Positions 25,017 to 33,779 of a stretch of 64,000 nt of DNA are shown here, in pieces. Position 1 is the first letter of the stretch. Each line of letters opens with the position of its first letter. The position numbers and the translations under genes were made by a program. This DNA is from Halobacteriovoraceae bacterium. GTDB taxonomy: Bacteria; Bdellovibrionota; Bacteriovoracia; Bacteriovoracales; Bacteriovoracaceae. The DNA lies in contig PBFR01000019.1 in assembly GCA_002718735.1 (NCBI GenBank), positions 1 through 64,000 on the forward strand. Direction: 5' to 3'. Below the pieces are notes generated by a model. It saw nothing but the letters and a program-made list of their open reading frames with translations. It was not told the DNA's origin and searched no databases.

Positions 25017-25499
25017 CTATTTTTTCTGAATGTACTCAGGAACCTTAGATTTTTCCCTAGTCCACTCAGTTGTTTTTCCAAATAAAGGGACTCCTACATA
25101 CCCTCTAAGCTCTAGTTCATTTTTATCATCAAGCTCCATTTTTGCACTATAGGTCTTGCCAGTCTTAGGATCATAAATGCTTCCACCACTCCATTCATCA
25201 TCGCCGTCAAACTTAAAGCCCCAAGTATTCTTCATTCCCAGGATGGGGCGCTTGCGTAGTTTTTCTTCAGGGTTTTCAGTATCAAACCTTTCTTTGACTT
25301 TTCCGGTATGGATATCCTTAATCCAGACAATCTCTCCGTAATAGGTATTGTCTTTATCTTTTTGAATGTGAATAACACCAGTCTTTTCCTCTGTTAACCA
25401 GTAGCCTAGGATATCGTCTGCTTTGACATGATCGTCAGCAAAAGCTCCAAAACTAAAAAAGAGAAGCGTACAAATCAGCGAGATTTTTTTTATTAGCAT
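25017..25499 (-). CDS. Secreted DUF2147-family protein
   Basis: The 160-residue product has a signal peptide (basic start, hydrophobic core, cleavage after AFA near residue 22). The mature part matches DUF2147: ILGYWLTEEKTGVIHI, YYGEIVWIKD, GGSIYDPKTGKTY and ELRGYVGVPLFGKT. The function of this periplasmic family is not established; it is small and beta-rich. The ATG at 25499 has GGAGG six bases upstream. The first 47 bases overlap the end of gshB in another frame. Confidence 0.85.
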   Translation of the reverse strand: MLIKKISLICTLLFFSFGAFADDHVKADDILGYWLTEEKTGVIHIQKDKDNTYYGEIVWIKDIHTGKVKERFDTENPEEKLRKRPILGMKNTWGFKFDGDDEWSGGSIYDPKTGKTYSAKMELDDKNELELRGYVGVPLFGKTTEWTREKSKVPEYIQKK

Positions 25500-26406
25500 A
25501 TGATACCTCCACAAATAATCCAGGACATGTAATATTAACTTCTGTTATCGCCTCACCTAAAACATCAAAGGCGATTATTCTGATTCCATCTTTCAGTAAT
25601 TCACGAGCAGTTTGATCGCAACTCTCTTTGACACCTGGAGGCAGTTCAACCTTCTCATAGGCTGCCCCTTGAGCGATGTTGGTCAAGAACTCCCCGTCTT
25701 TAGGTCTTTTCATTATTGAACCGACCTCGTTGCCATCAAAGTAAACGGCGCGATACTCACCATCGTATACGGCCTTTAGAAAAGGTTGAGCTATAATCGC
25801 TCCGTGGTACTCTTCCACTTTATTGGTAAATTTTTGTATTAGCTTTTCATCTGAAATTGAGAATTTTTCAACACCAATTCCACTATAAAGATCTAAAGGT
25901 TTAAGTATAATTTCGTCACAACCCTGTTCTTTCAGCTCCTCAACGTATTGTTCAAACCCTTGCCTACTTGCTCCAACAAAGCTATCGACACTTTTTTTCT
26001 GTTTGAACGCTTCAATCTTGTCATTGCGTTTCATAATGCCAACTGGATTGTTAACAACATTACAACCTGAAGCAATAGATATAAAGTCGAGCATCCACAG
26101 ATACCTGTGGTAACGCATATCGTATGGTGGATCTATACGCATATGGATTGTATCATTTCTAGAGACTTTGACTTCTTTTGCCTTTTTAAGACTAAATTGA
26201 TCAATGTAATAACCGTCTTCTTTCATTTTCCCTTCAAAGTCATAGACCCGAAGTTTTGTTTCTTTAAGGTTATTTACATAAAAGTCTTCTTCAAATAACA
26301 GGTAAACCTCTTTATTCTGTTTTTGAAAAGAGATTGCGGCCATCAGACTAGAATCTTTTTTTATGTTAAGTTTCTCTATAGGATCAATAAATAAAATATG
26401 GGCCAC
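25453..26406 (-). CDS. gshB: Glutathione synthetase
   Basis: The 317-residue ATP-grasp enzyme matches GshB: the N-terminal MDPI-like segment FIDPIEKLNIKKDSS, RIDPPYDMRY, NNPVGIMKRNDK, LKPLDLYSGIGV, YRAVYFDG and VNITCPG. It joins gamma-glutamylcysteine and glycine. The GTG start at 26406 has AAGGAG seven bases upstream and lies one base after the aminopeptidase stop codon, so they form an operon. No gshA is visible in this window. The 3' end overlaps the DUF2147 gene by 47 bases. Confidence 0.93.
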   Translation of the reverse strand: MAHILFIDPIEKLNIKKDSSLMAAISFQKQNKEVYLLFEEDFYVNNLKETKLRVYDFEGKMKEDGYYIDQFSLKKAKEVKVSRNDTIHMRIDPPYDMRYHRYLWMLDFISIASGCNVVNNPVGIMKRNDKIEAFKQKKSVDSFVGASRQGFEQYVEELKEQGCDEIILKPLDLYSGIGVEKFSISDEKLIQKFTNKVEEYHGAIIAQPFLKAVYDGEYRAVYFDGNEVGSIMKRPKDGEFLTNIAQGAAYEKVELPPGVKESCDQTARELLKDGIRIIAFDVLGEAITEVNITCPGLFVEVSYANKKNLADLYASLF

Positions 26407-26407
26407 T

Positions 26408-27451
26408 CTAAATCTCCTTAAATAGCTTTTTGCCAAAAGAACCTTCACTGCTTAAATGATTCTCTCTTTCGTTTACCAAGAATGCGAAAAAGGTCTTTAG
26501 ATCTGGAAGGTTTTTATGTTTTCTCAGTTTTTGTATTCTACCTTGGCCGCTCTCATAGGTTAAAAATGCGGCAAACCTGGCGTTATTCCAAGTCTTCTTT
26601 AATGGCCAACAGTTAGAAACCTTTAACTCTTCACAAGTTTTGCTGATTTCAGGTCTAAAAAGTGTTTCGAGAAACTCCTCTCTTACACTTTTTGCATTGG
26701 ATATGATTCTACCTTTATCCAAGTATTGAGCCTGCAGCTCCTTTGCTAACCCTGCAACTTTCCCTGTAAGGATTTTATCTTTTTTATGTTTCTCCCAATA
26801 AAGAGCCTTCTGTTGATCGCTATAATTAAAATATTCAAATACGAGTTCTCTGGAAAAGAATTGAGCTAAGTTTTCGTTAAGATCGACCTCATTTTTAATG
26901 AAAAATACCGTGTGAAATAACTCATGAAAAATCATCTCAGCGAGTTCAACTTCATTATACTCAAAGAAGGATGATAAAATATTATCGTCAAATATCCATT
27001 GGTTTAGCGTGGAGTAAGCATAAACTGGACGAGTATAAACTTCATAACCTTTATTTGTTAAATCCAAGGCAAAATTCTTTGCTTCCTTTTGACTAAAAAA
27101 ACCTAAGTAAGGAAACTCTCCAACTATCGGGAAAGAATGTCTTAAAGCTTCTACTTTATCTACAGGAGAAGCAATTACCAAATAAGTTACTGCAGGACGG
27201 TCTAAAAAAGTGGTTTGAGAATAGATATTAGTAGGTTCTTTATCAAAGTATTCGTAGAAGAACTTTTTATAGGCCATTATCTGCTTTATCTTCTCTTTGT
27301 GTTTTTTATCAACTTTCTCATCGGCGAGAACTTCTTCATTGCTTCTGGCCTTCCACTCCAAAGCAACTTGCCCCACTCCCTGATCCACAATATAAGAAAG
27401 TTTTGCACACGAAACAAAGATACTGCACAAAACAAGAACTATAAACTTCAT
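26408..27451 (-). CDS. Lipoprotein zinc aminopeptidase (PF10023-like)
   Basis: The 347-residue product has a lipoprotein signal (lipobox FVSC, Cys15) and the metallopeptidase motif HELFH near residue 175 with a downstream glutamate region NENLAQFF, matching the predicted aminopeptidase family PF10023. It should act on the periplasmic or outer-membrane side. The ATG at 27451 has GAGG upstream. gshB follows one base after the stop codon, an odd functional pairing that may only reflect co-expression. The substrate is unknown. Confidence 0.85.
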   Translation of the reverse strand: MKFIVLVLCSIFVSCAKLSYIVDQGVGQVALEWKARSNEEVLADEKVDKKHKEKIKQIMAYKKFFYEYFDKEPTNIYSQTTFLDRPAVTYLVIASPVDKVEALRHSFPIVGEFPYLGFFSQKEAKNFALDLTNKGYEVYTRPVYAYSTLNQWIFDDNILSSFFEYNEVELAEMIFHELFHTVFFIKNEVDLNENLAQFFSRELVFEYFNYSDQQKALYWEKHKKDKILTGKVAGLAKELQAQYLDKGRIISNAKSVREEFLETLFRPEISKTCEELKVSNCWPLKKTWNNARFAAFLTYESGQGRIQKLRKHKNLPDLKTFFAFLVNERENHLSSEGSFGKKLFKEI

Positions 27452-27515
27452 CAACTAACCTCATGTAAACAACAGAGAACCTACTGTCCTCTTTCTATAT
27501 TCAAAAAATGTTAAC

Positions 27516-28151
27516 TTAAAAGACCCAAGAAAATCCAGCTGAATATATAAGGTTGTCCTCCATCTTGGAAGTGTCAAAGTCAGGCATAACCGATTTTGCA
27601 GACAAAGAGAGTCCCATAAGTTTGGTGAGTCTAAATCTGAGCGATAATGTCACATAACCGGAATTGCTGGTTTCCTTGTCTCGCTCTAGAGATATTTCTT
27701 GATCGGTGCCATTATCATCAACCTTGTAAGTGGTTTCACCTGAGGTAATAAGTTGAGCGTAGCCTACTGAAATAGATGGAATAATTGTAGACTTTCTTGA
27801 AGCAAATGACTGTCTTAGTCCTGCACCTTGAACCTCTGTAACAACCAAGCTATCCACTTCCTTTATAGTAAAGGTTCCGTCGCTATTCGAGCTCTCTCTA
27901 TCATCAACCAGTCTTTCGCTTGTGCGGGAGTAATTGAGTTCCAAGGCTGTGTATTCCCAAATAAACCAACCCCAGTTTATTGACCAACCTTCTGTAGTTG
28001 TAACAGCCTGGCCTTGGTCTTCGTCTGATAACTCTGTGTCAGCTCCATCGATTTTTCGTTTAGAGAAGTTATAGTTAAGGCTCAAATCTACATAAGAGTA
28101 GGCAATGTCTGACATAAAAAACAATGTTAGTATTATAGCTAAGTGGCGCAT
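27516..28151 (-). CDS. Small outer-membrane beta-barrel protein
   Basis: The 211-residue product has a signal peptide (cleavage near SYS, residue 19) and alternating hydrophobic strands ending in SWVF, the terminal phenylalanine typical of Gram-negative barrels. The length suggests eight or ten strands. No family is recognised and no enzyme motif is seen. It stands alone on the minus strand with no strong terminator. Confidence 0.7.
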   Translation of the reverse strand: MRHLAIILTLFFMSDIAYSYVDLSLNYNFSKRKIDGADTELSDEDQGQAVTTTEGWSINWGWFIWEYTALELNYSRTSERLVDDRESSNSDGTFTIKEVDSLVVTEVQGAGLRQSFASRKSTIIPSISVGYAQLITSGETTYKVDDNGTDQEISLERDKETSNSGYVTLSLRFRLTKLMGLSLSAKSVMPDFDTSKMEDNLIYSAGFSWVF

Positions 28152-28215
28152 AAACCCTCCAAATGCACTAAAATTTTAACATGCAGGGTTATGTGAAAAG
28201 TGTCAGAGGCAATTC

Positions 28216-28605
28216 CTACCTGGAATTACGCGTGTAAATGAAGACTGAAACGCAGGCCCAAACAGTTAACATTACTAGCTTTATCCATAGATCACGCTCA
28301 GTGAAGAAAACTGTATACCCGATTGCCAAGCTCAGTAATGAAATTGCATAAAATTTCACTTTGGGCCTTATGGCCTTGTTCACTTCCCAATCATGGATCA
28401 TAGGTCCAAACGTAGGTAGGCCCAGCAGCCAGCGATGAAGTTTGGGCGAGCTTTTGGAAAAGAAAAAGCCGCTTAATAATAAAAATGGTGTTGTGGGGAG
28501 TATCGGCAGAAATGCGCCAACGACTCCCAGAAGGAGTGCAAAAATTCCAAGGACCATAAATAATGGCCTTAGAGTTGGCCTAATGAGCCCCTGGTCTTCT
28601 ACCAT
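28216..28605 (-). CDS. DUF454 (YbaN) membrane protein
   Basis: The 129-residue protein matches the DUF454/YbaN family: GVVGAFLPILPTTPFLLLSGFFF, split as GVVGAFLPILP and TTPFLLLSGFFF, and SSPKLHRWLL, HDWEVNKAI, with three or four membrane segments. Function is unknown. The ATG lies inside the end of miaB, overlapping it by 26 bases in another frame, so it is probably translated from the miaB transcript. Confidence 0.85.
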   Translation of the reverse strand: MVEDQGLIRPTLRPLFMVLGIFALLLGVVGAFLPILPTTPFLLLSGFFFSKSSPKLHRWLLGLPTFGPMIHDWEVNKAIRPKVKFYAISLLSLAIGYTVFFTERDLWIKLVMLTVWACVSVFIYTRNSR

Positions 28606-29989
28606 AATCTTTTACTATCTCGCCTTGGCAACTCAAAGCAGTAGCACTTGTAACCTTTAGATCTACCCAGTGCCACTGATAATCCGCCTCTGGTCTTTCT
28701 CCCTCAAAGTGTACAATTCTGAAACAACTGGTTCTGCCTTTCCACTTGGCCTGACCTTTCATAAAGCCTTTTCCTTCAACAAGAACACGATAGGTTTTTC
28801 CAACCATTTCTTGCCTTACCTCGGCCTGTATTTCCAATTGATGTGCTTGAATTTCTCTTAGTCTTCTTCCTCTAACATCTTTGGTTAAAATGTCTTTCAT
28901 TCTAGCGGCCTTAGTTCCTGGCCTTGAAGAAAAATTATAGGAATAGATGAAGTCGTACCTGGCCTTATCTAAGAGTCTTAGAGTTTCCCTATGTTCTTGT
29001 TCTGTTTCATTTGGAAAGCCAGCAATGATATCTGTACTTATTACGATATCAGGATTGGCCTCTCTTAACCTATCAAGTCTTTCTAAGTAGTGTTCAATCG
29101 AATACTGCCTTAGCATTCTTTGAAGTACGGTGTTAGAACCACTTTGCACTGGCAAATGTAAGTGATTTGCAAGTTTTTTACTCCTGCCGTGTACCTCTAT
29201 TAATTCGTCTGAAATATCGTAAGGGTGGCTGGTGGTATATCTAATAAGCTCAAGGCCATCAATCTTCTCAAGCTCCATAATCAATTCAGCAAGTGATTCG
29301 CCGTTTTTCTTGCCAAAAGAGTTCACATTTTGTCCCAACAGAGTCACCTCTTGGACACCTTGATGAGCCACTAGTCTAGCTGTATCGTTTACGATTTCAG
29401 TGATTGTCCTAGACTTTTCTCTTCCTCTAGTAAAAGGAACAATGCAATAGGAACAAAACTTATCACAGCCTTTAATAATATTTACAAATGCCTGCGGAGA
29501 ACCATGGGAAATTTTGGTCTCAATTGAATAGTTGTCGCTTCTATCCCAGCTTGTTACCGCAAACTTTTTATCTCCGGCATAAGCTCTGTAAACAAGCTCT
29601 CCAACGTTGTCTATGACATCTGTTCCAAAAGCAAAGTCCAATTGAGGATACTTCTTTAAAAGCTCTTTAGATTCGGTCTGAGCAATACAGCCAGCAGCCG
29701 CAACCTTTACTTCTCTTTGTTTTTTCTGGTGTTTTGCGTTTCCAAGGTGGGAATAAAACTTCTGATTCGCTAGATCCCTAATCGCACAGGTATTAAAGAT
29801 CATAAGATCAGCATCATCTTTGTCTTCTGTTAGGGAAAAGTTTAGGCCCTCTAAATGACTAACGATTCTTTCGGTGTCGTGATAATTCATCTGACAACCG
29901 TAGGTTTTAATCCAAACTTTCCTTGGAGGAAACTCAATATCGCCAACAACTTTAACGTTGGCGTCAACATTTACTTCTGTAGTGGACAT
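28580..29989 (-). CDS. miaB: tRNA-2-methylthio-N6-dimethylallyladenosine synthase
   Basis: The 469-residue enzyme has the MiaB layout: an N-terminal MTTase domain (KTYGCQMNYHD, NTCAIRD, GCIAQ supply three cluster cysteines), a radical-SAM domain with CDKFCSYCIVPFTRG (CxxxCxxC) near residue 180, and a C-terminal TRAM domain. It adds a methylthio group to i6A37 of tRNAs reading UNN codons. The ATG at 29989 has AGGG seven bases upstream; an ATG two codons earlier is too close to it. Length is normal. Confidence 0.95.
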   Translation of the reverse strand: MSTTEVNVDANVKVVGDIEFPPRKVWIKTYGCQMNYHDTERIVSHLEGLNFSLTEDKDDADLMIFNTCAIRDLANQKFYSHLGNAKHQKKQREVKVAAAGCIAQTESKELLKKYPQLDFAFGTDVIDNVGELVYRAYAGDKKFAVTSWDRSDNYSIETKISHGSPQAFVNIIKGCDKFCSYCIVPFTRGREKSRTITEIVNDTARLVAHQGVQEVTLLGQNVNSFGKKNGESLAELIMELEKIDGLELIRYTTSHPYDISDELIEVHGRSKKLANHLHLPVQSGSNTVLQRMLRQYSIEHYLERLDRLREANPDIVISTDIIAGFPNETEQEHRETLRLLDKARYDFIYSYNFSSRPGTKAARMKDILTKDVRGRRLREIQAHQLEIQAEVRQEMVGKTYRVLVEGKGFMKGQAKWKGRTSCFRIVHFEGERPEADYQWHWVDLKVTSATALSCQGEIVKDYGRRPGAH

Positions 29990-30059
29990 AAGCATACCCT
30001 GTTTAATGGTTCTTATTGTGTCGCGCAAAAATAACAGAAGCGAAATTAGCTGTAAATGG

Positions 30060-30677
30060 TTAAATTATTCCTTTAATTACAGCAACATAGAATAGAAGGT
30101 TGAAAATAAAATGAAGAATAATTGGCTCCAGCACTCCTCCGGTTCTTATTCTTGCCTTCCCTATGATCCAGCCCATACAAAATGTATAGCCTAGTTGAAT
30201 GTACACAAAAGCCGCAAACTCTTGAGGTAGATGCCACATGCCTGGAAGGTGGGAAATTGAAAATAAAACTGAACTTGCGAGAAGCCCAACATTTTTGGAT
30301 TTAATTCTTTGAAGATAAAGTCCAAGAAGTGCATACCTAAACACGAACTCTTCAACAATAGGTGCCAGTATTAACAGTTGAATTATTGGGTGTTCGAGAA
30401 ATTTGAATGGAACTTCAACGCCACTGTAGTTAAGTACAAAAAGTGACAGGCACCCTAGGGCCGTAATGGCCAAAATTCTAACCACCATTCCATTTAGGTT
30501 TGAGCCTTTTAATGGAACAGAAAAAGTTCCACCAACAACGACACAAAAGAGAATATCCCACAGGTAGGAAATAGAAATAGTAGAGTTAATTTGAAAAAGT
30601 TTCCATGGGAAGAACCACGCGACACCAAAGTAGATGAGAGTGGTGCCAATCGCAATAATTGAGTGTTTATTTGTCAT
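30060..30677 (-). CDS. CPBP-family intramembrane metalloprotease
   Basis: This 205-residue membrane protein of about six segments has the CPBP (Abi) motifs EEFVFR, FSISHL and ILHFIFNL, which supply the glutamates and histidines of the intramembrane active site. Bacterial members process lipoproteins or membrane proteins or take part in bacteriocin immunity; the role here is unknown. It starts four bases after the stop of the WYL-domain regulator gene, with only a weak ribosome site, so the two are coupled. Confidence 0.85.
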   Translation of the reverse strand: MTNKHSIIAIGTTLIYFGVAWFFPWKLFQINSTISISYLWDILFCVVVGGTFSVPLKGSNLNGMVVRILAITALGCLSLFVLNYSGVEVPFKFLEHPIIQLLILAPIVEEFVFRYALLGLYLQRIKSKNVGLLASSVLFSISHLPGMWHLPQEFAAFVYIQLGYTFCMGWIIGKARIRTGGVLEPIILHFIFNLLFYVAVIKGII

Positions 30678-30681
30678 TGGC

Positions 30682-31563
30682 CTAGGCTAGCTTTTTTAAC
30701 TTGGCTTCGCAATAATTCAAAAACTCTTTTTTAAAGGTACTTGGATCAAGAATCTCAACATCAGCTCCAAGCTCATAAACCCATTGAAAAATTTCATCAC
30801 TGGGTTCTACGGAAGCTGCCCATATATGCTCCCCTTCAGCATTGGTAACCATGCACTGATTGCCTAAATGGTGGTTTCTTAAATTTGAGTTAAAGTTTTC
30901 CTGTGAATAAACTTTTAAGACAAGTCTTACTTCCGATTCATCCACTGCCCTGATGCTGCTTAGAAAGTCTTCAACTTCTATTGAAGAGAACATCCTCTTT
31001 CTACAAACTTCAATCTCTGAAGCACTCTGAACTCTTTCTACTTCAATATTTAGCAAGCAGTTGTCAATCGCACTCTCCCCCACAATGGATAGGGACCCAT
31101 CAATAAAAACAACTCGGTGGGGAAATACAACAAGACTTTGAACATTTGTAAGATTAATTTTTAAGCAGACTTCCTCTTCAATCGCTTCCTCAATAAACTC
31201 AACTAAATCCCCTCTGACGTTCAGCTCTTTAACAGGAGCTTCAAACACGATGCTCTCGAGGTCAAAGCTTTCACTTTCCAAGTCTTCTAAGGTTAAAACT
31301 TCATCTTGTTCTTGTGTGTAGTCTTTCATAAGTTCCATTAATTTTGTTCTTTGGTTCGGATTAGACAACGTTATTTGATCATCTTCAGTTATAGTTAACT
31401 CACAGTTGGCCTCATGAAGATAGTCAATGAAATTCAGCAATTCCTCTCTACTCAGCCCTGCTTCCTCACACACTTCACTCAGGCCTTTTTCCACGCTAAA
31501 CTCAGTGAAATACTCTAAAATTTCGCACATTCTCTTATTACTCAACATTAACGGAGAACTCAT
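30682..31563 (-). CDS. WYL-domain transcriptional regulator (probable)
   Basis: The 293-residue protein begins with a winged-helix-like region (residues 10-70, EILEYFTEF, SREELLNFIDYLHE), then a long acidic spacer, then a WYL-like domain (VVFPHRVVFIDGSLSIV, CLLNIEVERV) and a C-terminal WCX-like extension (VRLVLKVYSQENF, FQWVYELGADVEILDPS). WYL domains bind nucleic acid or ligand and often control DNA-damage or stress genes. The ATG at 31563 has GAGAGG four bases upstream. It is coupled to a CPBP protease gene. Confidence 0.65.
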   Translation of the reverse strand: MSSPLMLSNKRMCEILEYFTEFSVEKGLSEVCEEAGLSREELLNFIDYLHEANCELTITEDDQITLSNPNQRTKLMELMKDYTQEQDEVLTLEDLESESFDLESIVFEAPVKELNVRGDLVEFIEEAIEEEVCLKINLTNVQSLVVFPHRVVFIDGSLSIVGESAIDNCLLNIEVERVQSASEIEVCRKRMFSSIEVEDFLSSIRAVDESEVRLVLKVYSQENFNSNLRNHHLGNQCMVTNAEGEHIWAASVEPSDEIFQWVYELGADVEILDPSTFKKEFLNYCEAKLKKLA

Positions 31564-31581
31564 AAAACCTCTCAATCATTC

Positions 31582-31612
31582 TTGACTAGACTTGTCGGCT
31601 TATTGTTATAAT
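31582..31612 (+). promoter_or_regulatory. Probable sigma-70 promoter
   Basis: TTGACT (31582-31587) and TATAAT (31607-31612) are 19 bases apart, slightly long. The start would be near 31619, giving a leader of about 35 bases before the ATG at 31654. Confidence 0.45.
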
Positions 31613-31653
31613 TCTTTAGTGATTTTTACTGATATCTCAGGCATAATTTATCT

Positions 31654-32139
31654 ATGTTTGGTAAAAATGCTATGAAATATCCAGCACTTGTAGCCGGAGT
31701 TATAATGTTCGCACTCTTTCTTGCGGACCCTAAGACCAAGGTTTGGTGGAACTCTCTAGGTGACAGGTTCATCCCTAGTACATGCAAGGCACTAGTAGAC
31801 AGGGTCTCTCCAAAGAGCCCCGAAAACTGGTCAATAGAGTGTCCTGGCACCTCAAGACTCGTACTTTCAGTAGAATCAGAGTTAGAGCCTTCAAATCCTG
31901 AGTTGAGAAAACTCATGTACCGATCAATGGCCAATACTTTAAAATCTTTTGCCGTCATGGCAAACCCTGAAACTCTTCAAAACCTCAAAGTTTTTGAAGT
32001 AGTTCTTAAAAATGATGATTTTTCAATTTTAGGAAAAACTGATGGCCAGGCATTGGCTAAACTGGGAAGAATTGATGGGGCCAATAAAATCGCCCAACAC
32101 CTAAGACTAACTGTTAAGGTTAAAGAACAATTCAAATAG
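31654..32139 (+). CDS. Small membrane-anchored protein of unknown function
   Basis: The 161-residue product has one hydrophobic segment at about residues 8-24 (ALVAGVIMFALFLA) that is either an uncleaved signal anchor or a signal peptide. The remainder is soluble, with two cysteines (STCKAL, IECPG). No family recognised. Neither the ATG at 31654 nor the one at 31672 has a strong ribosome site, so the start is uncertain. The 3' end overlaps the convergent pseudouridine-synthase gene by 33 bases. Confidence 0.65.
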   Translation: MFGKNAMKYPALVAGVIMFALFLADPKTKVWWNSLGDRFIPSTCKALVDRVSPKSPENWSIECPGTSRLVLSVESELEPSNPELRKLMYRSMANTLKSFAVMANPETLQNLKVFEVVLKNDDFSILGKTDGQALAKLGRIDGANKIAQHLRLTVKVKEQFK

Positions 32140-32967
32140 GTCCATATGCGGATCTTCGAAGACCTTTCCTTCTATACTATATGAGTAACAATGCAAAAAA
32201 AGCCTCTGTGCCTCGCTTGCACCGTATAAGGTATCACCAAGTATTGGAGTGCCCTCGGCTGCTAACTGAACTCTAATTTGATGTCTGTGCCCTTCTTTGA
32301 GTTTAACTTGAAGAAGAGTCAAGTTGTGCTCTTGATTGTGGTCAACTCTCTTGGCCTCTAGGCTTGCGGTAATCCCCTCTGAGTGAGATATATCCATTGC
32401 TTTTGCTTTTGAATTTTTTTCTCCGCCGTAAATTAGTTTATGAGTCAGAGATCTGCTGGCAAAGTTTCCTTCAACAACTGCATAATAAGTTTTTTCTTTA
32501 ACAAGAGTTGAAAAACTCTCTCGCAGTTCCTTATGAAGAAAATCTCTCTTGCAGTAAATTAAAAGACCCGAAGTTTCATAGTCTAAGCGATACAACAATC
32601 CCCTATCATAATGACTAGGGTTCACTTTAAGAGTGGTGTCTTTCCACTTTGATCTTATAAAGCTTAAAACATTATTTGTGTCTGAGTACTTCAGAGGGTG
32701 TGAGTGACATTTAAATGGTTTTGATAAAACTATGAATTCGTTTGTTTCATCTATTACCTTTACTTGGTGCTCGCAAACGGGATTAACTTTCAAAAAGTTT
32801 AGTGCATCCAAAGGTATGTCCCTGCAAGCCCCTTTTTCAATTGGAGCCTCCCAGTACTTCTTTTTTTCACCAAGTTTTTTCACCTGACTTTTAGTCACCG
32901 AACTGAAAGAGCTTATTGCTTCATATAGGTTTGGATGAGAATCAAGAAAACAGATACCGACCTTCAT
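32107..32967 (-). CDS. RluA-family pseudouridine synthase
   Basis: The 286-residue protein has the RluA catalytic motif RLDYETSGL with its aspartate near residue 130, KTYYAVVEG, and the C-terminal HRHQIRVQLA and PILGDTLYG. RluA enzymes isomerise uridine in rRNA or tRNA; the target cannot be told from sequence. The N-terminal 80 residues do not look like a typical S4 domain. The ATG overlaps the motB stop codon (TAATG), so it is translated from the motAB transcript. Confidence 0.88.
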   Translation of the reverse strand: MKVGICFLDSHPNLYEAISSFSSVTKSQVKKLGEKKKYWEAPIEKGACRDIPLDALNFLKVNPVCEHQVKVIDETNEFIVLSKPFKCHSHPLKYSDTNNVLSFIRSKWKDTTLKVNPSHYDRGLLYRLDYETSGLLIYCKRDFLHKELRESFSTLVKEKTYYAVVEGNFASRSLTHKLIYGGEKNSKAKAMDISHSEGITASLEAKRVDHNQEHNLTLLQVKLKEGHRHQIRVQLAAEGTPILGDTLYGASEAQRLFLHCYSYSIEGKVFEDPHMDLFELFFNLNS

Positions 32968-33779
32968 TATTGGGCCGGCACCTCACGGCCTTTGGATTTC
33001 AGATCGCGTTTGCGAAGGATGAACTCAACTTTTCTGTCTGATATTTCACCAGTCGAGCGAGTGTCACCATAAAAGACCGTTGTGATTTTTTCCGGACGAA
33101 CTCCCCTTTTGATTAGGGCCTTGGTCACCTCTTGGGCCCTCAACGCACTCAATTCAAATGGTCCTTGATTTGGCTCTTTGGCATATACCTCGCCTTCTGC
33201 GGCGTAACCTTCAACAAACAATGTCCAATCATTGTCTCTCATAAGTTTAATAATCTTTTGAAAGACGGGGACGACGCTCGAGTTTGCCATGACAGTGCTT
33301 CCTTTCTCAAAGAGGATTTTGTCCTTAACTCGTATTTTTACACCTTCGGACATTTGCTGCATAGTCACGGACTCAGACAAACGGTAATCCTGCAAAGTTT
33401 TACGCATTTGTGCAATATCTTCGTCAGACTCTCTATTTATTTCGTGTTTATCCAAGATACCTTCAGTTGTTAGAAGGTCGATTGGAAACGGTTGAACTGG
33501 CTCTTGAGACTCAATCATTGTTGGAGCGTCATCGGGTGACTTCCCCAACTGAATTGTTTCCCCTATTTTCATCGCGTTTCCTGCGAATGCCTTTCTAATC
33601 GAGCCAGCTACGGACTCAAATTTAGAATCATCTTGCTTGCTCATTGCGTACAGAAGAACGAAGAATGTTAGAAGCAATGTTACCAGATCCGAGAAGGTTG
33701 CCATCCACGCGGGGGCACCCGGTGGTGGACATTCCTCGCACTTTGGCGGTTCTGGACATTCCATAGTGTCGTCGGCCAT
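32967..33779 (-). CDS. motB: Flagellar stator protein MotB
   Basis: This 270-residue protein has a cytoplasmic N-terminus with three cysteines, PAWMATFSDLVTLLLTFF (membrane segment with the proton-binding aspartate), and a C-terminal OmpA-like peptidoglycan-binding domain (LFEKGSTVM, FVEGYA, SALRAQEV, FYGDTR). With MotA it forms the ion-driven stator. The ATG overlaps the motA stop codon. The N-terminal cysteine cluster is seen in related MotB proteins, as far as I recall. Length is normal. Confidence 0.94.
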   Translation of the reverse strand: MADDTMECPEPPKCEECPPPGAPAWMATFSDLVTLLLTFFVLLYAMSKQDDSKFESVAGSIRKAFAGNAMKIGETIQLGKSPDDAPTMIESQEPVQPFPIDLLTTEGILDKHEINRESDEDIAQMRKTLQDYRLSESVTMQQMSEGVKIRVKDKILFEKGSTVMANSSVVPVFQKIIKLMRDNDWTLFVEGYAAEGEVYAKEPNQGPFELSALRAQEVTKALIKRGVRPEKITTVFYGDTRSTGEISDRKVEFILRKRDLKSKGREVPAQ

